The translations under genes and the position numbers were made by a program. Shown one piece after another: positions 15,393 to 25,011 of a stretch of 64,000 bases of DNA (positions within the stretch are counted from its first letter, which is position 1; each line of letters opens with the position of its first letter). The notes beneath the pieces were generated by a model. It ran no database searches, was not told where the DNA came from, and saw only the letters and a program-made list of their open reading frames with translations. Source of the stretch: JAJKIV01 sp036741775 (GTDB taxonomy: Bacteria; Gemmatimonadota; Gemmatimonadetes; Gemmatimonadales; Gemmatimonadaceae); contig DAINRQ010000022.1 in NCBI GenBank assembly GCA_036741775.1, positions 1-64,000 of the forward strand. The letters are read 5' to 3'.

Positions 15393-18176
15393 TCAATCCG
15401 CTCGCAGCGCCTCGAGTGGGCCGACTCGCGCTGCCCGACGTGCCGGCGCAAAGCCCGCAACCACGGCGCTCACCACAAGGACCACGAGCGCGAGCACGAT
15501 CGACGCGGGGTCCATGGGCTCGACGCCGAACAACTGGCTCCGAAGGAAGCGAGTCGCCAGGAGCGCGAGCGGCAGCCCGACGGCGGCACCCCCGAGGACC
15601 AGCAGCATTGCCTCACTCAGCATCATCCGCGCGATGACACGCGGTTCGGCGCCAAGCGCCATGCGAAGACCGAACTCGCTCGTCCGGCGCAACGTGGCGT
15701 ACATCATGACGCCATACAGGCCTAACGCGGCGAGCGCCAGCGCCAGCCCGCCGAAGACGCTCGCCACCTGCGCGACGAGACGGTCCCCGCTGATGGATTC
15801 GCGCATGAGCGCTGACAGCGCGTTGTTGTCGAGCACGAGCAGCCCACCGTCGACGCTGGCCAACGCGCGACGGACGGGGGTCACGAGCTGCGCAGGGTCA
15901 CCGTCAGTGCGAAGCTCGAGCGTGAACTGCGCCGGCAGTGGGGTCGCCTGAAAAATCGGGAGGTAGATCCGGCGCACGGGCGCCTGCCGGAGCTCGTGAT
16001 CCGTCACGTCCGCCACCACGCCAACGATGCGGTACTGATTCCCGTCCATGTCGATCCGCCGGCCGATCGCATCACCACTGGGAAAGTAGAACGACGCCAT
16101 CGTCTGGTTGATCACGGCGACTCGCGGCGATCGCTCATCATCGTTTGCCGTGATATCCCGTCCCTGGAGCATTCGCGCGCCGATTGCCGTGAAGTACTCC
16201 GGCCCGATCCGGTCGGAGTATGCACTCGAGTCATCGGCGGCGCGTGCCGTAAAGCCCTCCACCTGGAGCCTGGACATCGATTCGGTCCCGCTGAAGATCC
16301 CGTTTTCCGAGAGCGTGGCCGCCACCACCCCGGGCACAGCACGCACCCGCTCGAGCAGCGTTCGCGCGAAGACCGTGAGACGGTCACCACTCTGACCGGT
16401 GGGCGCCACGTCCACCGTGACGATGAGGAGTCGATCGCGAGCCAGCCCCGCGTCGACGTTCAGGAGCGCGTGAGTACTGCGCACGAGCATGCTCGTCCCG
16501 ATCAGCAGGGTGAGCGACAACGCGACCTGACCAACGACGAGCAGTTTCCCAATGCCGAGGCGACCCGGCGCGCCGAGGAGCCCGCCGGTGAGTCCGCGGG
16601 CGCTGGACCGGAGGGTGCTCGCCAGCTCGACCCGGGTAGCGCGCACGGCAGGGACGAGCCCGAACAGCATGACGGTGAGCAGAGTGACGCCGGCCGTGAA
16701 CGCGAGCACACGTCCGTCGAGCTTGATGTCGAGCGGCACCGGCGATGGTCCGCCACCGAAGAGCATGAGCAGCGTCCGGCTTCCCCACACCGCGAACACG
16801 AGTCCGATCGCCCCGCCGAGGGCCGCGAGAACCAGGCTTTCGGAAAGCAGCTGGCGAACGAGGCGAGTACGCCCGGCGCCGAGCGCCATGCGAACGCCGA
16901 GCTCTCGGCCGCGCGACGCACCGCGAGCCAAGAGCAGGTTCGCCACGTTCGCACACACGACGAGGAGCACGAGCGCGACCGCTACCATGAGCGTCCCGAG
17001 GGATTCGGCGTACACGCGAAGGGAGGAGAGCCCGCGTTCGCCCGACTCGACCGGCACTGGCTCCTTTGCCGCCTCGGCAGCCTGGCGCGCATCCGGGACG
17101 GTTTCGAGGAGCGCGCGCCGCACGAGCATCTGGAATCCCGCCTTCGCCTGCTCCAGCGTGACGCCCGGTCTGCGCCGGCCAATAAGCAGAAGCCAGGAGG
17201 CGTCGGTGTCGGTCAGCCAGTCGCGACTGTGCATGATCGCCGGCTGCATGGTGATCGGCATCCAAATGTCGCTCATGCGACCGACGACTTCACCGTGGAA
17301 TCCGGGGGGCGCGACGCCGATGATCGTGAATGACGTGCGGTTGATGTCCAGCACTCGGCCGATCACGCCGCGGTCGCCGGCGAATCGCCGCTGCCAGTAG
17401 GCGTGACTGATGACCGCGACCGGCGACGCGTTCGTTGCACGGTCATCGTCCGGGGTGATGGTTCGGCCGATCCACGCCGGGACGCCGAGGACGCTGAAAT
17501 AATTGCCGCTCACGAGGCGGCCGCGCGGGTGCTCGGGTTCGCGAGCGCTGGCTGCGGTGGACGTGCCGCTGTCTCGAGGGATGAGGTCGAGGCGGCCGGT
17601 GCGTCCCGTGGCCGCTAGCCCGGTGACGAGGCTCGAGTCCCGTCGCATCACCTGGTACTGCAGGAACGTGTAGGCATCGGTGCGGGGGGACCCGTCGGAC
17701 GCGCCATTCACGAACCGTGTGTTGCCGACGGCCACGAGCTCGCTGGCGTTGGGCACCGGCAGTGGACGCAGCACCAGTGCGTCGATGAGCGTGAAGATCG
17801 CCCCGTTCGCGCCGATCCCGATGGCCAGCGAGAGCACGATGACGAGGGTGAATCCGAGGTTCCCGCCTAACGCCCGCAGTGCATAACCGACGTCCTGGCG
17901 CAGCTCGGCGAGGTAGTTGGCGCGCTTCACGGCTCGCTCCTTCTGGTAGTCGATGTCGAGCATCTGGCTGCGGACGACGTTCCAATCGCCGAACTGTCGG
18001 AGGGCCTGCGCGCGTGCGGCCGCGGGGTCCATCCCGCGCTCGATGAGGCGGCGCGTGCGCATGTCGAGGTGAAACGCGAGCTCGGTATCCACGTCTCGCT
18101 CCACGCGGTGTTCGCCAAGCTCGATGCGGGGGACGCGCCGTTTCCCCGGCGGGGGCGAACCGATGTCGTCAGACAT
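15393..18176 (-). CDS. ADOP-family (duplicated MacB-like) ABC permease
   Basis: A 927-residue membrane protein. It has a permease-prefix region (about 30-70, ELAFHLDMRTRRLIERGMDP...AL.QFGDW), a first transmembrane helix (about 105-125, LVIVLSLAIGIGANGAIF), a large MacB-type periplasmic domain, three helices near 395-520, a second periplasmic domain and three C-terminal helices ending PARRAARVGPLEALRAD. This is the arrangement of acidobacterial duplicated orphan permeases, which lack an attached ATPase and are often next to PadR regulators. The padR gene lies 18 bp upstream in the same orientation. The transport substrate or mechanotransmission role is unknown. Confidence 0.92.
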   Translation of the reverse strand: MSDDIGSPPPGKRRVPRIELGEHRVERDVDTELAFHLDMRTRRLIERGMDPAAARAQALRQFGDWNVVRSQMLDIDYQKERAVKRANYLAELRQDVGYALRALGGNLGFTLVIVLSLAIGIGANGAIFTLIDALVLRPLPVPNASELVAVGNTRFVNGASDGSPRTDAYTFLQYQVMRRDSSLVTGLAATGRTGRLDLIPRDSGTSTAASAREPEHPRGRLVSGNYFSVLGVPAWIGRTITPDDDRATNASPVAVISHAYWQRRFAGDRGVIGRVLDINRTSFTIIGVAPPGFHGEVVGRMSDIWMPITMQPAIMHSRDWLTDTDASWLLLIGRRRPGVTLEQAKAGFQMLVRRALLETVPDARQAAEAAKEPVPVESGERGLSSLRVYAESLGTLMVAVALVLLVVCANVANLLLARGASRGRELGVRMALGAGRTRLVRQLLSESLVLAALGGAIGLVFAVWGSRTLLMLFGGGPSPVPLDIKLDGRVLAFTAGVTLLTVMLFGLVPAVRATRVELASTLRSSARGLTGGLLGAPGRLGIGKLLVVGQVALSLTLLIGTSMLVRSTHALLNVDAGLARDRLLIVTVDVAPTGQSGDRLTVFARTLLERVRAVPGVVAATLSENGIFSGTESMSRLQVEGFTARAADDSSAYSDRIGPEYFTAIGARMLQGRDITANDDERSPRVAVINQTMASFYFPSGDAIGRRIDMDGNQYRIVGVVADVTDHELRQAPVRRIYLPIFQATPLPAQFTLELRTDGDPAQLVTPVRRALASVDGGLLVLDNNALSALMRESISGDRLVAQVASVFGGLALALAALGLYGVMMYATLRRTSEFGLRMALGAEPRVIARMMLSEAMLLVLGGAAVGLPLALLATRFLRSQLFGVEPMDPASIVLALVVLVVSAVVAGFAPARRAARVGPLEALRAD

Positions 18177-18194
18177 GGGGGTACGCCTCGCGAG

Positions 18195-18542
18195 CTAGGT
18201 GGTAGCGGGGTTCGTCGCGCGAAGCGCTCGCCCGGCGAGCTCGACGAAGCGGTGCCACGACGTCGTCCCGGCCTGGAGCCGAGCGCGGCCAGCGCGCGCG
18301 AGACTGTAGTACTTGGCCTGGCGATTGTTCTCGGACACACCCCATTCGGCGGAGATGAGCCCGCGGCGCTCGAGGCGATGAAGCGCGGGGTAGAGCGTGC
18401 CTTCGCCGATGAGAAAGGCGTCGTCGGTGGCTTGCTCGATCCATTCGACGATGGCGTAACCATGTCGTGGTCCCCAGCTCACTGCCTTGAGGATGAGCAG
18501 GTCGAGCGTACCGCGCATGAGGCTGACGTCGAGATCGTCCAT
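18195..18542 (-). CDS. PadR-family transcriptional regulator
   Basis: A 115-residue winged-helix regulator. The conserved PadR core is visible: MRGTLDLLILKAVSWGPRHGYAI, then GTLYPALHRLERRGLISAEW and AKYYSLARAGRARL. PadR proteins repress promoters and are released by small ligands or stress. It is 18 bp upstream of the permease and almost certainly co-transcribed, a pairing typical of ADOP permeases. The ATG at 18542 has no strong ribosome-binding site; an upstream in-frame start would add up to 18 residues of doubtful sequence. Confidence 0.92.
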   Translation of the reverse strand: MDDLDVSLMRGTLDLLILKAVSWGPRHGYAIVEWIEQATDDAFLIGEGTLYPALHRLERRGLISAEWGVSENNRQAKYYSLARAGRARLQAGTTSWHRFVELAGRALRATNPATT

Positions 18543-18645
18543 TGCGGCCGGTGAGAGTAATACCGAGACGATAGCCTCACTCCCATCGCGACGCAAGGGG
18601 AAGCCGGCGTGCCGACTCCGCGCCCCGCCAGCCTTCGACGATCAG

Positions 18646-19512
18646 CTAACTACCGCGTCGCATCCCGAGTCGTTTCGCGACCAAACGGTCGATCACCCTC
18701 GCAGGCAGCGCGAGCGGGATCGTCCAGTTCAGCAGGTGACGAGGCACGACAGCGTAGCACACGCGCGGCCGTCTCGCGGAGAGAGCCTTCCATACCACCT
18801 CGCCCACCGCGTCCGGTGGGAGGCCGCCGCGGCCGCTCCGCAACGCCATCGTGAGGAAGCGCGACGCCAGTGGGGCATACTCGGTGTCTGCATAACGCAA
18901 CGCGTCCGTCGCTTCCGCCTTGTCCCAGATCGGCGTGGCGACCGAGCCGGGATTGACGATGATCACGTCGATGCCGAACAGCATGAGCTCGCGACGCAAG
19001 CTGTGCGACATCCCCTCGAGCGCGCGCTTCGACGCCGCGTAGGCGCCGAGGAACGGTGCACTGATACGGCCGGCGACGGAGCTGATGTTGACGATGCGGC
19101 CTGGTTGGCCTGTACGCGTTCGATCGGTGCCGAGCAGCGGGGCGAACGCCTGCACCGCGGCGATCGCACCGAGGACGTTGATCTCGAGATGGCGTCGGAT
19201 CTCGTCGAGCGGCTGGTGGATGAGCGGGCCGCCGACGGCGATGCCGGCGTTGTTCACGAGCCCCCACAGCCTGGCGTCGGCGAGCCGGTCAGCGACGATC
19301 GGGACCGCGGCGTGAACCGCGGCTTCGTCGGTCACGTCGAAGACGAGCGGCGTGAATGCCTCACCGAGCTCGACGCGCAAGCGGCTGGCATCGGCGGCAC
19401 GCCTAACGCTTCCGAACACGTGGACGCCGCGAGCGATCAGTACCCGCGCCGTCGCGAAGCCAATACCGGTGGACGCGCCGGTCACGACGACCGCTCGCTG
19501 GGGGGGGCTCAC
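18646..19512 (-). CDS. short-chain dehydrogenase/reductase
   Basis: A 288-residue classical SDR. It has the NAD(P)-binding TGASTGIGFATA near residue 11, FDVTDE near 68, the structural NNAG near 97, the catalytic Ser in NISSVAG and the YxxxK motif in GAYAASKRAL. After the coenzyme-binding core come a variable substrate loop and a basic C-terminus. An arginine follows the second beta strand (SVRRAAD), which suggests NADP preference. It starts with GTG 9 bp after the deacylase stop, so both are in one minus-strand transcription unit. The substrate cannot be inferred. Confidence 0.93.
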   Translation of the reverse strand: MSPPQRAVVVTGASTGIGFATARVLIARGVHVFGSVRRAADASRLRVELGEAFTPLVFDVTDEAAVHAAVPIVADRLADARLWGLVNNAGIAVGGPLIHQPLDEIRRHLEINVLGAIAAVQAFAPLLGTDRTRTGQPGRIVNISSVAGRISAPFLGAYAASKRALEGMSHSLRRELMLFGIDVIIVNPGSVATPIWDKAEATDALRYADTEYAPLASRFLTMALRSGRGGLPPDAVGEVVWKALSARRPRVCYAVVPRHLLNWTIPLALPARVIDRLVAKRLGMRRGS

Positions 19513-19521
19513 GATGCGTCG

Positions 19522-21054
19522 CTACCGGCGCCGGAGAACGCGCCCCGGCCGGGCTCCCGACGTTGCGCCATTGGAATAGACGTTCACTCCGTTCACCCAC
19601 ACGCGCTCGATCCCGACGGACGTGACATGTGGTTCCCGCGGCGTCGCGCGGTCGATCACCGTCGCCGGATCGAACAGCACGAGGTCCGCGAAGATGCCCG
19701 GTGCGATCCTGCCTCGGTCACGAATTCCGACATGCTCCGCCGCGAGCGACGTCATGCGCCGCACCGCTTCCTCCAGCGACATCACCTTCCGCTCGCGTAC
19801 GTAAAGCCCAAGAAACCGGGGAAACGCCCCGAACCCGCGCGGATGCGGACCGTTCAACGCCCCATCGGTGCTCAGATTGGTATGCGGCCACTTCATGATC
19901 CGCTCGACATCCGCCTCGACCATGCTCGTCCCGATCACGCTCTGTGTCGACCGCCCCGTCGCTTTCCGCATCGCCTCCGACTCGCGAATGAGGTCGATCA
20001 GCGTCGTGACCGAATCCGTCCCGCGCAGCACCGCGATCTCGGCGATCGTCTTGCCCGCATACGAGGGGTTCGGATCGTAGCGTCCGAGCAGCAGCCCGCC
20101 CGGCGTGGACGTCTCGGTGAGCGCGAACTCCGCCGCCTGACGATTCTCGAAGTCGCGCTTCGGGAACAACACGGTCAGCGTCGAGTGCCAGTAGAGGTAG
20201 GGGTAGATGTCGGCCGTGATGTCCACGCCCTGCCCGCGCGCCGCGTCGAGCAGTGCCATGAGGCTATCCGCTCGTCCCCAGAGCGAGCGCATCGCGAGCT
20301 TCGCGTGCGAGATCTGCACTGGGAGCTTCGCCTCACGCCCGATCGCGATGATCTCGTCGATCGCCTGCCAGAACGCGTAGTCCTCGCTCCGGATGTGGCT
20401 GATGTACCGTCCGCCAAACGACGCCGAGATCTTCGCGAGCGCGATGACCTCGGCGCGCTCGGAGTAGATGCCGGGGTCGTACTCGAGTCCCGTCGAGAGA
20501 CCCAGGGCTCCCGCGCGCATCTCGCCGGCGAGGATCGCGCTCATGCGAGCGACTTCGGTCCCATTGGCGGCGCGTTTGAAGTCCTCGCCCATCACGGAAT
20601 CGCGGATGGAGCCGTGGCCGGCATACATGCCGACGTTCACCGCGGCGGGAGATTTCTCGAGCGCCGTTAAGAACGAAGCGAGCGGGAGCGGTGAGCCTCC
20701 GTCCTGGCCGCCTATAATGGTAGTGATTCCCTGAGACACGACCGCAAGCGCGTCGGGGCGGTCGTCGAGTCCACCATCCGCGTGCGAGTGCGTGTCGATG
20801 AACCCCGGGGCGAGCGCCAGGCCGTGAGCGTCGATGACCGTCTCGCCAGGGCGAGGGGTGAGATCGCCGACGGCGGCAATGCGATCACCTTCGACCCGTA
20901 CTGCGGCGCGTCGGGGCGGTGCTCCCGTACCGTCGATGACGACGGCGTTGGTGACGAGGACGCCGCCTTCTGCGGGCGTAGGTGTAGCCGATGGCGCACA
21001 CGCGGCGACGAAAGCACCAAGTCCGAAAGAAACCGCGAGACGAATACGTGACAT
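19522..21054 (-). CDS. D-aminoacylase-like amidohydrolase lipoprotein
   Basis: A 510-residue amidohydrolase with a lipoprotein signal (LGAFVAAC, cysteine near residue 18). Metal-binding features of the N-acyl-D-amino-acid deacylase group are visible: GFIDTHSHADGG, STGLEYDPG, RYISHIRSE, QISHAKLA and, late, STDGALNGPHPRGFGAFPRFLG. These enzymes hydrolyse N-acyl-D-amino acids or dipeptides using zinc; here the enzyme would be in the periplasm or outer envelope. I choose the ATG at 21054 before SRIRLAVSFG; the upstream 30 codons look non-coding. It is the first gene of a pair with the SDR at 18646. Confidence 0.9.
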   Translation of the reverse strand: MSRIRLAVSFGLGAFVAACAPSATPTPAEGGVLVTNAVVIDGTGAPPRRAAVRVEGDRIAAVGDLTPRPGETVIDAHGLALAPGFIDTHSHADGGLDDRPDALAVVSQGITTIIGGQDGGSPLPLASFLTALEKSPAAVNVGMYAGHGSIRDSVMGEDFKRAANGTEVARMSAILAGEMRAGALGLSTGLEYDPGIYSERAEVIALAKISASFGGRYISHIRSEDYAFWQAIDEIIAIGREAKLPVQISHAKLAMRSLWGRADSLMALLDAARGQGVDITADIYPYLYWHSTLTVLFPKRDFENRQAAEFALTETSTPGGLLLGRYDPNPSYAGKTIAEIAVLRGTDSVTTLIDLIRESEAMRKATGRSTQSVIGTSMVEADVERIMKWPHTNLSTDGALNGPHPRGFGAFPRFLGLYVRERKVMSLEEAVRRMTSLAAEHVGIRDRGRIAPGIFADLVLFDPATVIDRATPREPHVTSVGIERVWVNGVNVYSNGATSGARPGRVLRRR

Positions 21055-21285
21055 GATTCGATGAGGTGGCTGACGCCAATCGCGCCGATGCGTCTTGGCC
21101 TGTTCGAGAAGATTCCTCATCACTCGCTCGGCGGGTAGCCCCACTTCGCGGGCACCGGGATCGGAAGGGCAGACTGCGCTCGAAATGGCACGGAACGCGG
21201 AATGGCAACCGGGCTTGCCACTGGGTGCCCCCTACGCGAGAGTTGAGTGGCTCACCCGGTTCCACTCAGTCCCGAGCGACCATCC

Positions 21286-23310
21286 ATGAACGTCTTTTCC
21301 GTCATCATTCTCGCCACGCTGCAGGCTCAAACGCCTGGGCAGGCCCAGCAGGCAACGCTCCCCCCTTCGCCCATCGCGAGACTGGTCGTCACACCGGCCA
21401 AGCCGACCATGATCGCCCGTGACACGCTCCAGCTGAGTGCGCAGGCGCTCGACGCGAGCGGGCGCCCGGTCGAGAACGTACGGTACCGGTACGTTCAGTC
21501 CGGCGGCGCACGGTTCGAGGGACGGGTCGATAGCACGGGGCTGGTGCGCTCCGGCTCGACGGGCACCATTCCGGTTACGGTCGTCGCGCTCGTCCCCGGC
21601 ACTCGGCCCGTGACGCAGGTCGTCGAGGTGAAGATGCTGCCGGGCCCCGCTGCGAGCATCGCCATCGATGCCGCGCCGCAGAAGGTCGTCGTCGGCCAGC
21701 AGATGCTGCTCACCGGCACCGCGTACTCCGCCGCCGGCGACCAGCGGTCCGACAAGCTCGCGTGGCGCAGCTCCGCACCTAACGTGGCGCGCGTCACGAA
21801 CGACGGGCGCCTCACCGCCGTCGCGCCGGGCCGAGCAACGATCACCGCAAGCGCCGGGCAGGCGTCGGCGCCACTCACGGTCAACGTCGTCGCGAACACC
21901 ATTGCGTCGATGGACATCACGCCGGGCACCGTTGCCGCTCGGACCGGCGATGTCCTGCGCTTCACGATCACGCCCAAGGATGCGCAGGGTCGGACGATCG
22001 AGGGCCTGACGCCGACATGGACGTTCTCGCCCGGTCAGGGACTCATCGAGCCGGACGGTGCGTTCGTGGGATACGAGGCTCGGGCCTACACCGTGATGGC
22101 GACCATCGGCAACCGTGTCGCGCAGGCAACGGTGACGCTCGCGCACCGCGACGCGCGCCGGCCAGCGACGGTCCTCGGCCGGCTGCCGCGCACGCGCTTC
22201 CGCACCGAGGAAGTCTGGATCCATCCGAACGGCCGGTACGCCTACCTCGGCTCCGGCGGCGGCGGCGACGTCATGTACACCATCGACGTCAGCAACCCCG
22301 AGAACCCCGTCGTCACCGACTCGATCGTCGCGAACACGCGGCGCGTGAACGACGTGATGACGACGCCGGACGGGAAGTTCCTCGTTTTCACGCGTGAGGG
22401 CGCGAGCGACCGGAAGAACGGCATCGTGATCTGCTCGCTCGAGGACCCTGCGCACCCGAAGCCGATCGCCGAGTTCACCGAAGGGGTCACGGCCGGCGTC
22501 CACTCGGCGTTCATCTACAAGCAGGACAAGTTCGGCACGCACATCTACCTCACGAACGACGGCACTGGTGCGCTGCACGTCATCGACATCAATGATCCGT
22601 ACAAGCCAAAGGAAGTCGCGCAGTGGAAGACCGATCGTCCCGACGCGGGACGCTCGCTCCACGACATCGATCTTCGGGATGGGCTGCTCTACGCGAGCTA
22701 CTGGAACGACGGGCTCGTGGTACTGGACGTGGGCAACGGGATGAAGGGCGGCTCGCCGTCGAATCCCCAGCTCGTGTCGCAGTTCAAGTACGATCTGAAC
22801 GACCTGTATCGGCAGGTCGAGCTCACTGGCGGCCCGGGGTTCATTCGCGGCACGCACACGGCGTGGCGTCACAAGAACTACGTCTTCATCGCCGACGAGG
22901 TCTTCCCTGCCACGGGGGTGAAGGGAGCGAAGGATGCGGCCGAAGGACGCGCGTACGGCCGCCTGCAGGTGGTGGACGTCTCGAACATCGAGAAGCCGCG
23001 CGTGGTCGCATTCTACGAGCCGGAGTACGGCGGCGTGCATAACGTGTGGGTCGCCGGCGACACGCTCTACATGGGGGCCTATAACGCAGGCTTCCGCGCG
23101 TTCGACATCTCCGGCGAGCTGAGAGGCGACCTGCGTGCGCAGGAGCGCGAGATGGTGCACGTCCACACGGGCGACATGGACGGGCACATCAAGAACGCGC
23201 CGGATACATGGGGTGTGGTGGTGAAGGACGGCCTCGCGTACGTGAACGACAACAACAACGGGCTCTGGATCATTCGCATTGAGCCGAAGAAGCCTGATGT
23301 GGTTCCGTAG
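21286..23310 (+). CDS. secreted Ig-like (BIG2) and LVIVD-repeat beta-propeller protein
   Basis: A 674-residue exported protein. The ATG at 21286 begins a short hydrophobic signal (NVFSVIILATLQAQ). Residues about 25-290 contain three bacterial Ig-like repeats; ATITASAGQASAPLTVNV is a typical end strand. From about 300 it is a propeller of LVIVD-type blades: YLGSGGGGDVMYTIDVSNPE, HVIDINDPYKPKEVAQW, LVVLDVGNG, LQVVDVSNIEKPRVVAFY. These proteins are usually cell-surface and of unknown binding partner. The stop lies just before the family C repeat that opens the next gene, so the two may share a transcript. Confidence 0.88.
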   Translation: MNVFSVIILATLQAQTPGQAQQATLPPSPIARLVVTPAKPTMIARDTLQLSAQALDASGRPVENVRYRYVQSGGARFEGRVDSTGLVRSGSTGTIPVTVVALVPGTRPVTQVVEVKMLPGPAASIAIDAAPQKVVVGQQMLLTGTAYSAAGDQRSDKLAWRSSAPNVARVTNDGRLTAVAPGRATITASAGQASAPLTVNVVANTIASMDITPGTVAARTGDVLRFTITPKDAQGRTIEGLTPTWTFSPGQGLIEPDGAFVGYEARAYTVMATIGNRVAQATVTLAHRDARRPATVLGRLPRTRFRTEEVWIHPNGRYAYLGSGGGGDVMYTIDVSNPENPVVTDSIVANTRRVNDVMTTPDGKFLVFTREGASDRKNGIVICSLEDPAHPKPIAEFTEGVTAGVHSAFIYKQDKFGTHIYLTNDGTGALHVIDINDPYKPKEVAQWKTDRPDAGRSLHDIDLRDGLLYASYWNDGLVVLDVGNGMKGGSPSNPQLVSQFKYDLNDLYRQVELTGGPGFIRGTHTAWRHKNYVFIADEVFPATGVKGAKDAAEGRAYGRLQVVDVSNIEKPRVVAFYEPEYGGVHNVWVAGDTLYMGAYNAGFRAFDISGELRGDLRAQEREMVHVHTGDMDGHIKNAPDTWGVVVKDGLAYVNDNNNGLWIIRIEPKKPDVVP

Positions 23311-23314
23311 CGTG

Positions 23315-23441
23315 GTCATTCCGAGCGAAGCCGCGAAGCGGCGGAGTCGAGGAATCGCACTCGGCCCGAAAGAGAGGCTCTCTACCGGGATGGCAGCGAT
23401 TCCTCGACTCCGCGCCTTCGGCGCTTCGCTCGGAATGACAA
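23315..23441. repeat. CATTCCGAGCG hairpin repeat (family C) at a gene start
   Basis: GTCATTCCGAGCGAAGCCGC at the left end is inverted relative to GGCGCTTCGCTCGGAATGAC at the right end, with GAGTCGAGGAATCGC / GCGATTCCTCGACTC inside. The repeat runs through the start and early signal peptide of the gene that follows. Confidence 0.92.
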
Positions 23442-24553
23442 CTGTCCTCGCGACCGCCGTGCACGCCCAGGCCCCCGACCGCGACTACACCGTCCTCGTC
23501 GCGTCCGAGGCCGTGGACGTCATCACGCGCGTGACGTTCGGCCCCGGGGCCGGACCAACACTCGCCAGGGTCGAGGGAACGACGAAGGTCGGGATCAACC
23601 CCATGGACCCCGACGGCCCGCACGGCGTCGCGCTCTCGCCCGACGGGCGCCACTACTACGTGACGACCGCGCACGGGGTCCCGTTCGGCTACCTCTGGAA
23701 GATCGACACGAAAACGAACGAGACGTTAGGCAACGTCGAGCTCGGCAACTTCCCCGCGACCGCGCAGGTCACGCCCGACGGCGGGTTCGTCTACGTCGTG
23801 AACTTCAACCTGCACGGCGAGATGGTGCCGTCGAGCGTCAGCGTCGTGAGCACCGACCCATTCATCGAGGTCGCGCGCATCCAGACGTGCACGATGCCGC
23901 ACGGCTCCCGCATCAACAGCGCGGGCACCAAGCACTACTCGGCGTGCATGATGGATGACATGGTGGTCGAGATCGACACGAGAGAGCTCGCGGTCTCGCG
24001 CCACTTCATGCTGAAGAAAGGCAGCGAGCATGGCGAGACAGGTGCCCCACACAGCCATACGATGCCCGCCGGTGGCGACCACGCTGGTCACGGCATGGCA
24101 GCGCCAAAGCCGGGCGATGTCGGATGCTCGCCGACGTGGGCGCAGCCGTCGCCCGACGGACGGAGCATCTTCGTCGCGTGCAACAAGTCGAACGACATCG
24201 TGGAGATCGACGCGACCGCGTGGACCATGAAGCGGCGCATCCCGGCGGGTGATGGCGTCTACAACCTCGCCACGACGCATGACGGGAAGTTGCTCATCGC
24301 CACGAACAAGCGCGGCAAGTCGGTGTCGATCATCGATGTCACGTCCGGCAAGGAGCTCGGCCGCGTCGCCACGCGTCGCCCCGTGGTGCACGGCGCGGTC
24401 GTGTCGGCGGACGATCGTTACGCATTCATCTCGGTCGAGGGAATCGGCTCCGAGCCGGGGACGGTCGAGATGATCGACCTCCGCACGCGACAGCGCGTGG
24501 CGAGCGCCGACGTGGGGCAGATGGCGGGGGGGATCGACGTTCTGCGCAACTAG
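23390..24553 (+). CDS. secreted YVTN-type beta-propeller protein with a repeat-derived leader
   Basis: A 387-residue protein with YVTN-type blades (GVALSPDGRHYYVTTAHG, AQVTPDGGFVYVVNFN, AQPSPDGRSIFVACNKSND, NLATTHDGKLLIATNKRG) and a histidine-rich insertion (HSHTMPAGGDHAGHGM) that might bind metal. The ATG at 23390 gives a leader MAAIPRLRAFGASLGMTTVL ending AHAQA-like cleavage (AVHAQA). The first 15 codons come from the family C repeat; the alternative ATG at 23435, also in the repeat edge, leaves TTVLATAVHAQA only. It follows another secreted propeller by 79 bp. Its function is unknown. Confidence 0.85.
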   Translation: MAAIPRLRAFGASLGMTTVLATAVHAQAPDRDYTVLVASEAVDVITRVTFGPGAGPTLARVEGTTKVGINPMDPDGPHGVALSPDGRHYYVTTAHGVPFGYLWKIDTKTNETLGNVELGNFPATAQVTPDGGFVYVVNFNLHGEMVPSSVSVVSTDPFIEVARIQTCTMPHGSRINSAGTKHYSACMMDDMVVEIDTRELAVSRHFMLKKGSEHGETGAPHSHTMPAGGDHAGHGMAAPKPGDVGCSPTWAQPSPDGRSIFVACNKSNDIVEIDATAWTMKRRIPAGDGVYNLATTHDGKLLIATNKRGKSVSIIDVTSGKELGRVATRRPVVHGAVVSADDRYAFISVEGIGSEPGTVEMIDLRTRQRVASADVGQMAGGIDVLRN

Positions 24554-24640
24554 GCTCCGAGCGTCATGGCGAAACTGACCGTCAATGGGATGGCCGAGTC
24601 TCTCCACGCTTCGAGCATCGCGACCTGTCCGGAACGGCAA

Positions 24641-24855
24641 GAGACAGGATGGACAGGATGAACAGGATGACGAAGATGACTCGGGCGGCAGCAGCGTTGG
24701 CCTCTCGAGCGGCCTGAAAGAGAAGAGGGAACGGCCGCCCGGGACGCCATCGCCCCCGAGAGGCGTTCCCCTGTCATTTCAGGCCGCTGGCTCGAGCGAC
24801 GCTGCCGCCGCGTAGGCCATCTTGGTAATCCTGTTCATCCTGTCCATCCTGTCTC
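24641..24855. repeat. large hairpin repeat (family A), copy 1
   Basis: A perfect 27-bp inverted repeat (24642-24668 with 24828-24854) built of ACAGGATG units encloses about 160 bp whose inner parts also pair (GAGCGGCCTGAAA with TTTCAGGCCGCT). The centre holds GGGAACGGCC and GAGGCGTTCCCC. The copy at 42541-42752 keeps the order and the core GAAGATGACTCGGGC. Confidence 0.92.
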
Positions 24856-24976
24856 ACGCAGTCCAGTTGACCCGTCCTGTCCGATGAGACTCGACCCGCC
24901 ACGAAGAGCCGGTTCAAAGGTCCACCAGCGCTCGACCCGCGCGCCGCGGCTCGGAGCCTGGGAAGTGCGCTCGAAC

Positions 24977-25003
24977 GATGATATTCGACTCTGACCCCAA
25001 TTA
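24977..25003. repeat. 27-bp tag repeat, copy 1
   Basis: GATGATATTCGACTCTGACC and the next seven bases are identical to 43798-43824. The core, read on the other strand as GGGGTCAGAGTC, also occurs near 42811 and 47318. It ends 8 bp before the permease ATG at 25012, so it may overlap that gene's ribosome-binding region. Confidence 0.92.
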
Positions 25004-25011
25004 GGCGGCGC

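Noticed and set aside
18487..20670. Long open frame on the plus strand opposite the SDR and deacylase genes
   Set aside because: Arg/His-rich nonsense protein without domains; it is the complement of two clear genes in high-GC DNA. The same applies to the long opposite-strand frames across 21232-23319, 25330-27039 and 777-1643.
23279..23389. Longer N-terminus for the YVTN propeller protein starting at 23279
   Set aside because: It would overlap the previous gene and place about 37 polar repeat-encoded residues before the signal peptide.
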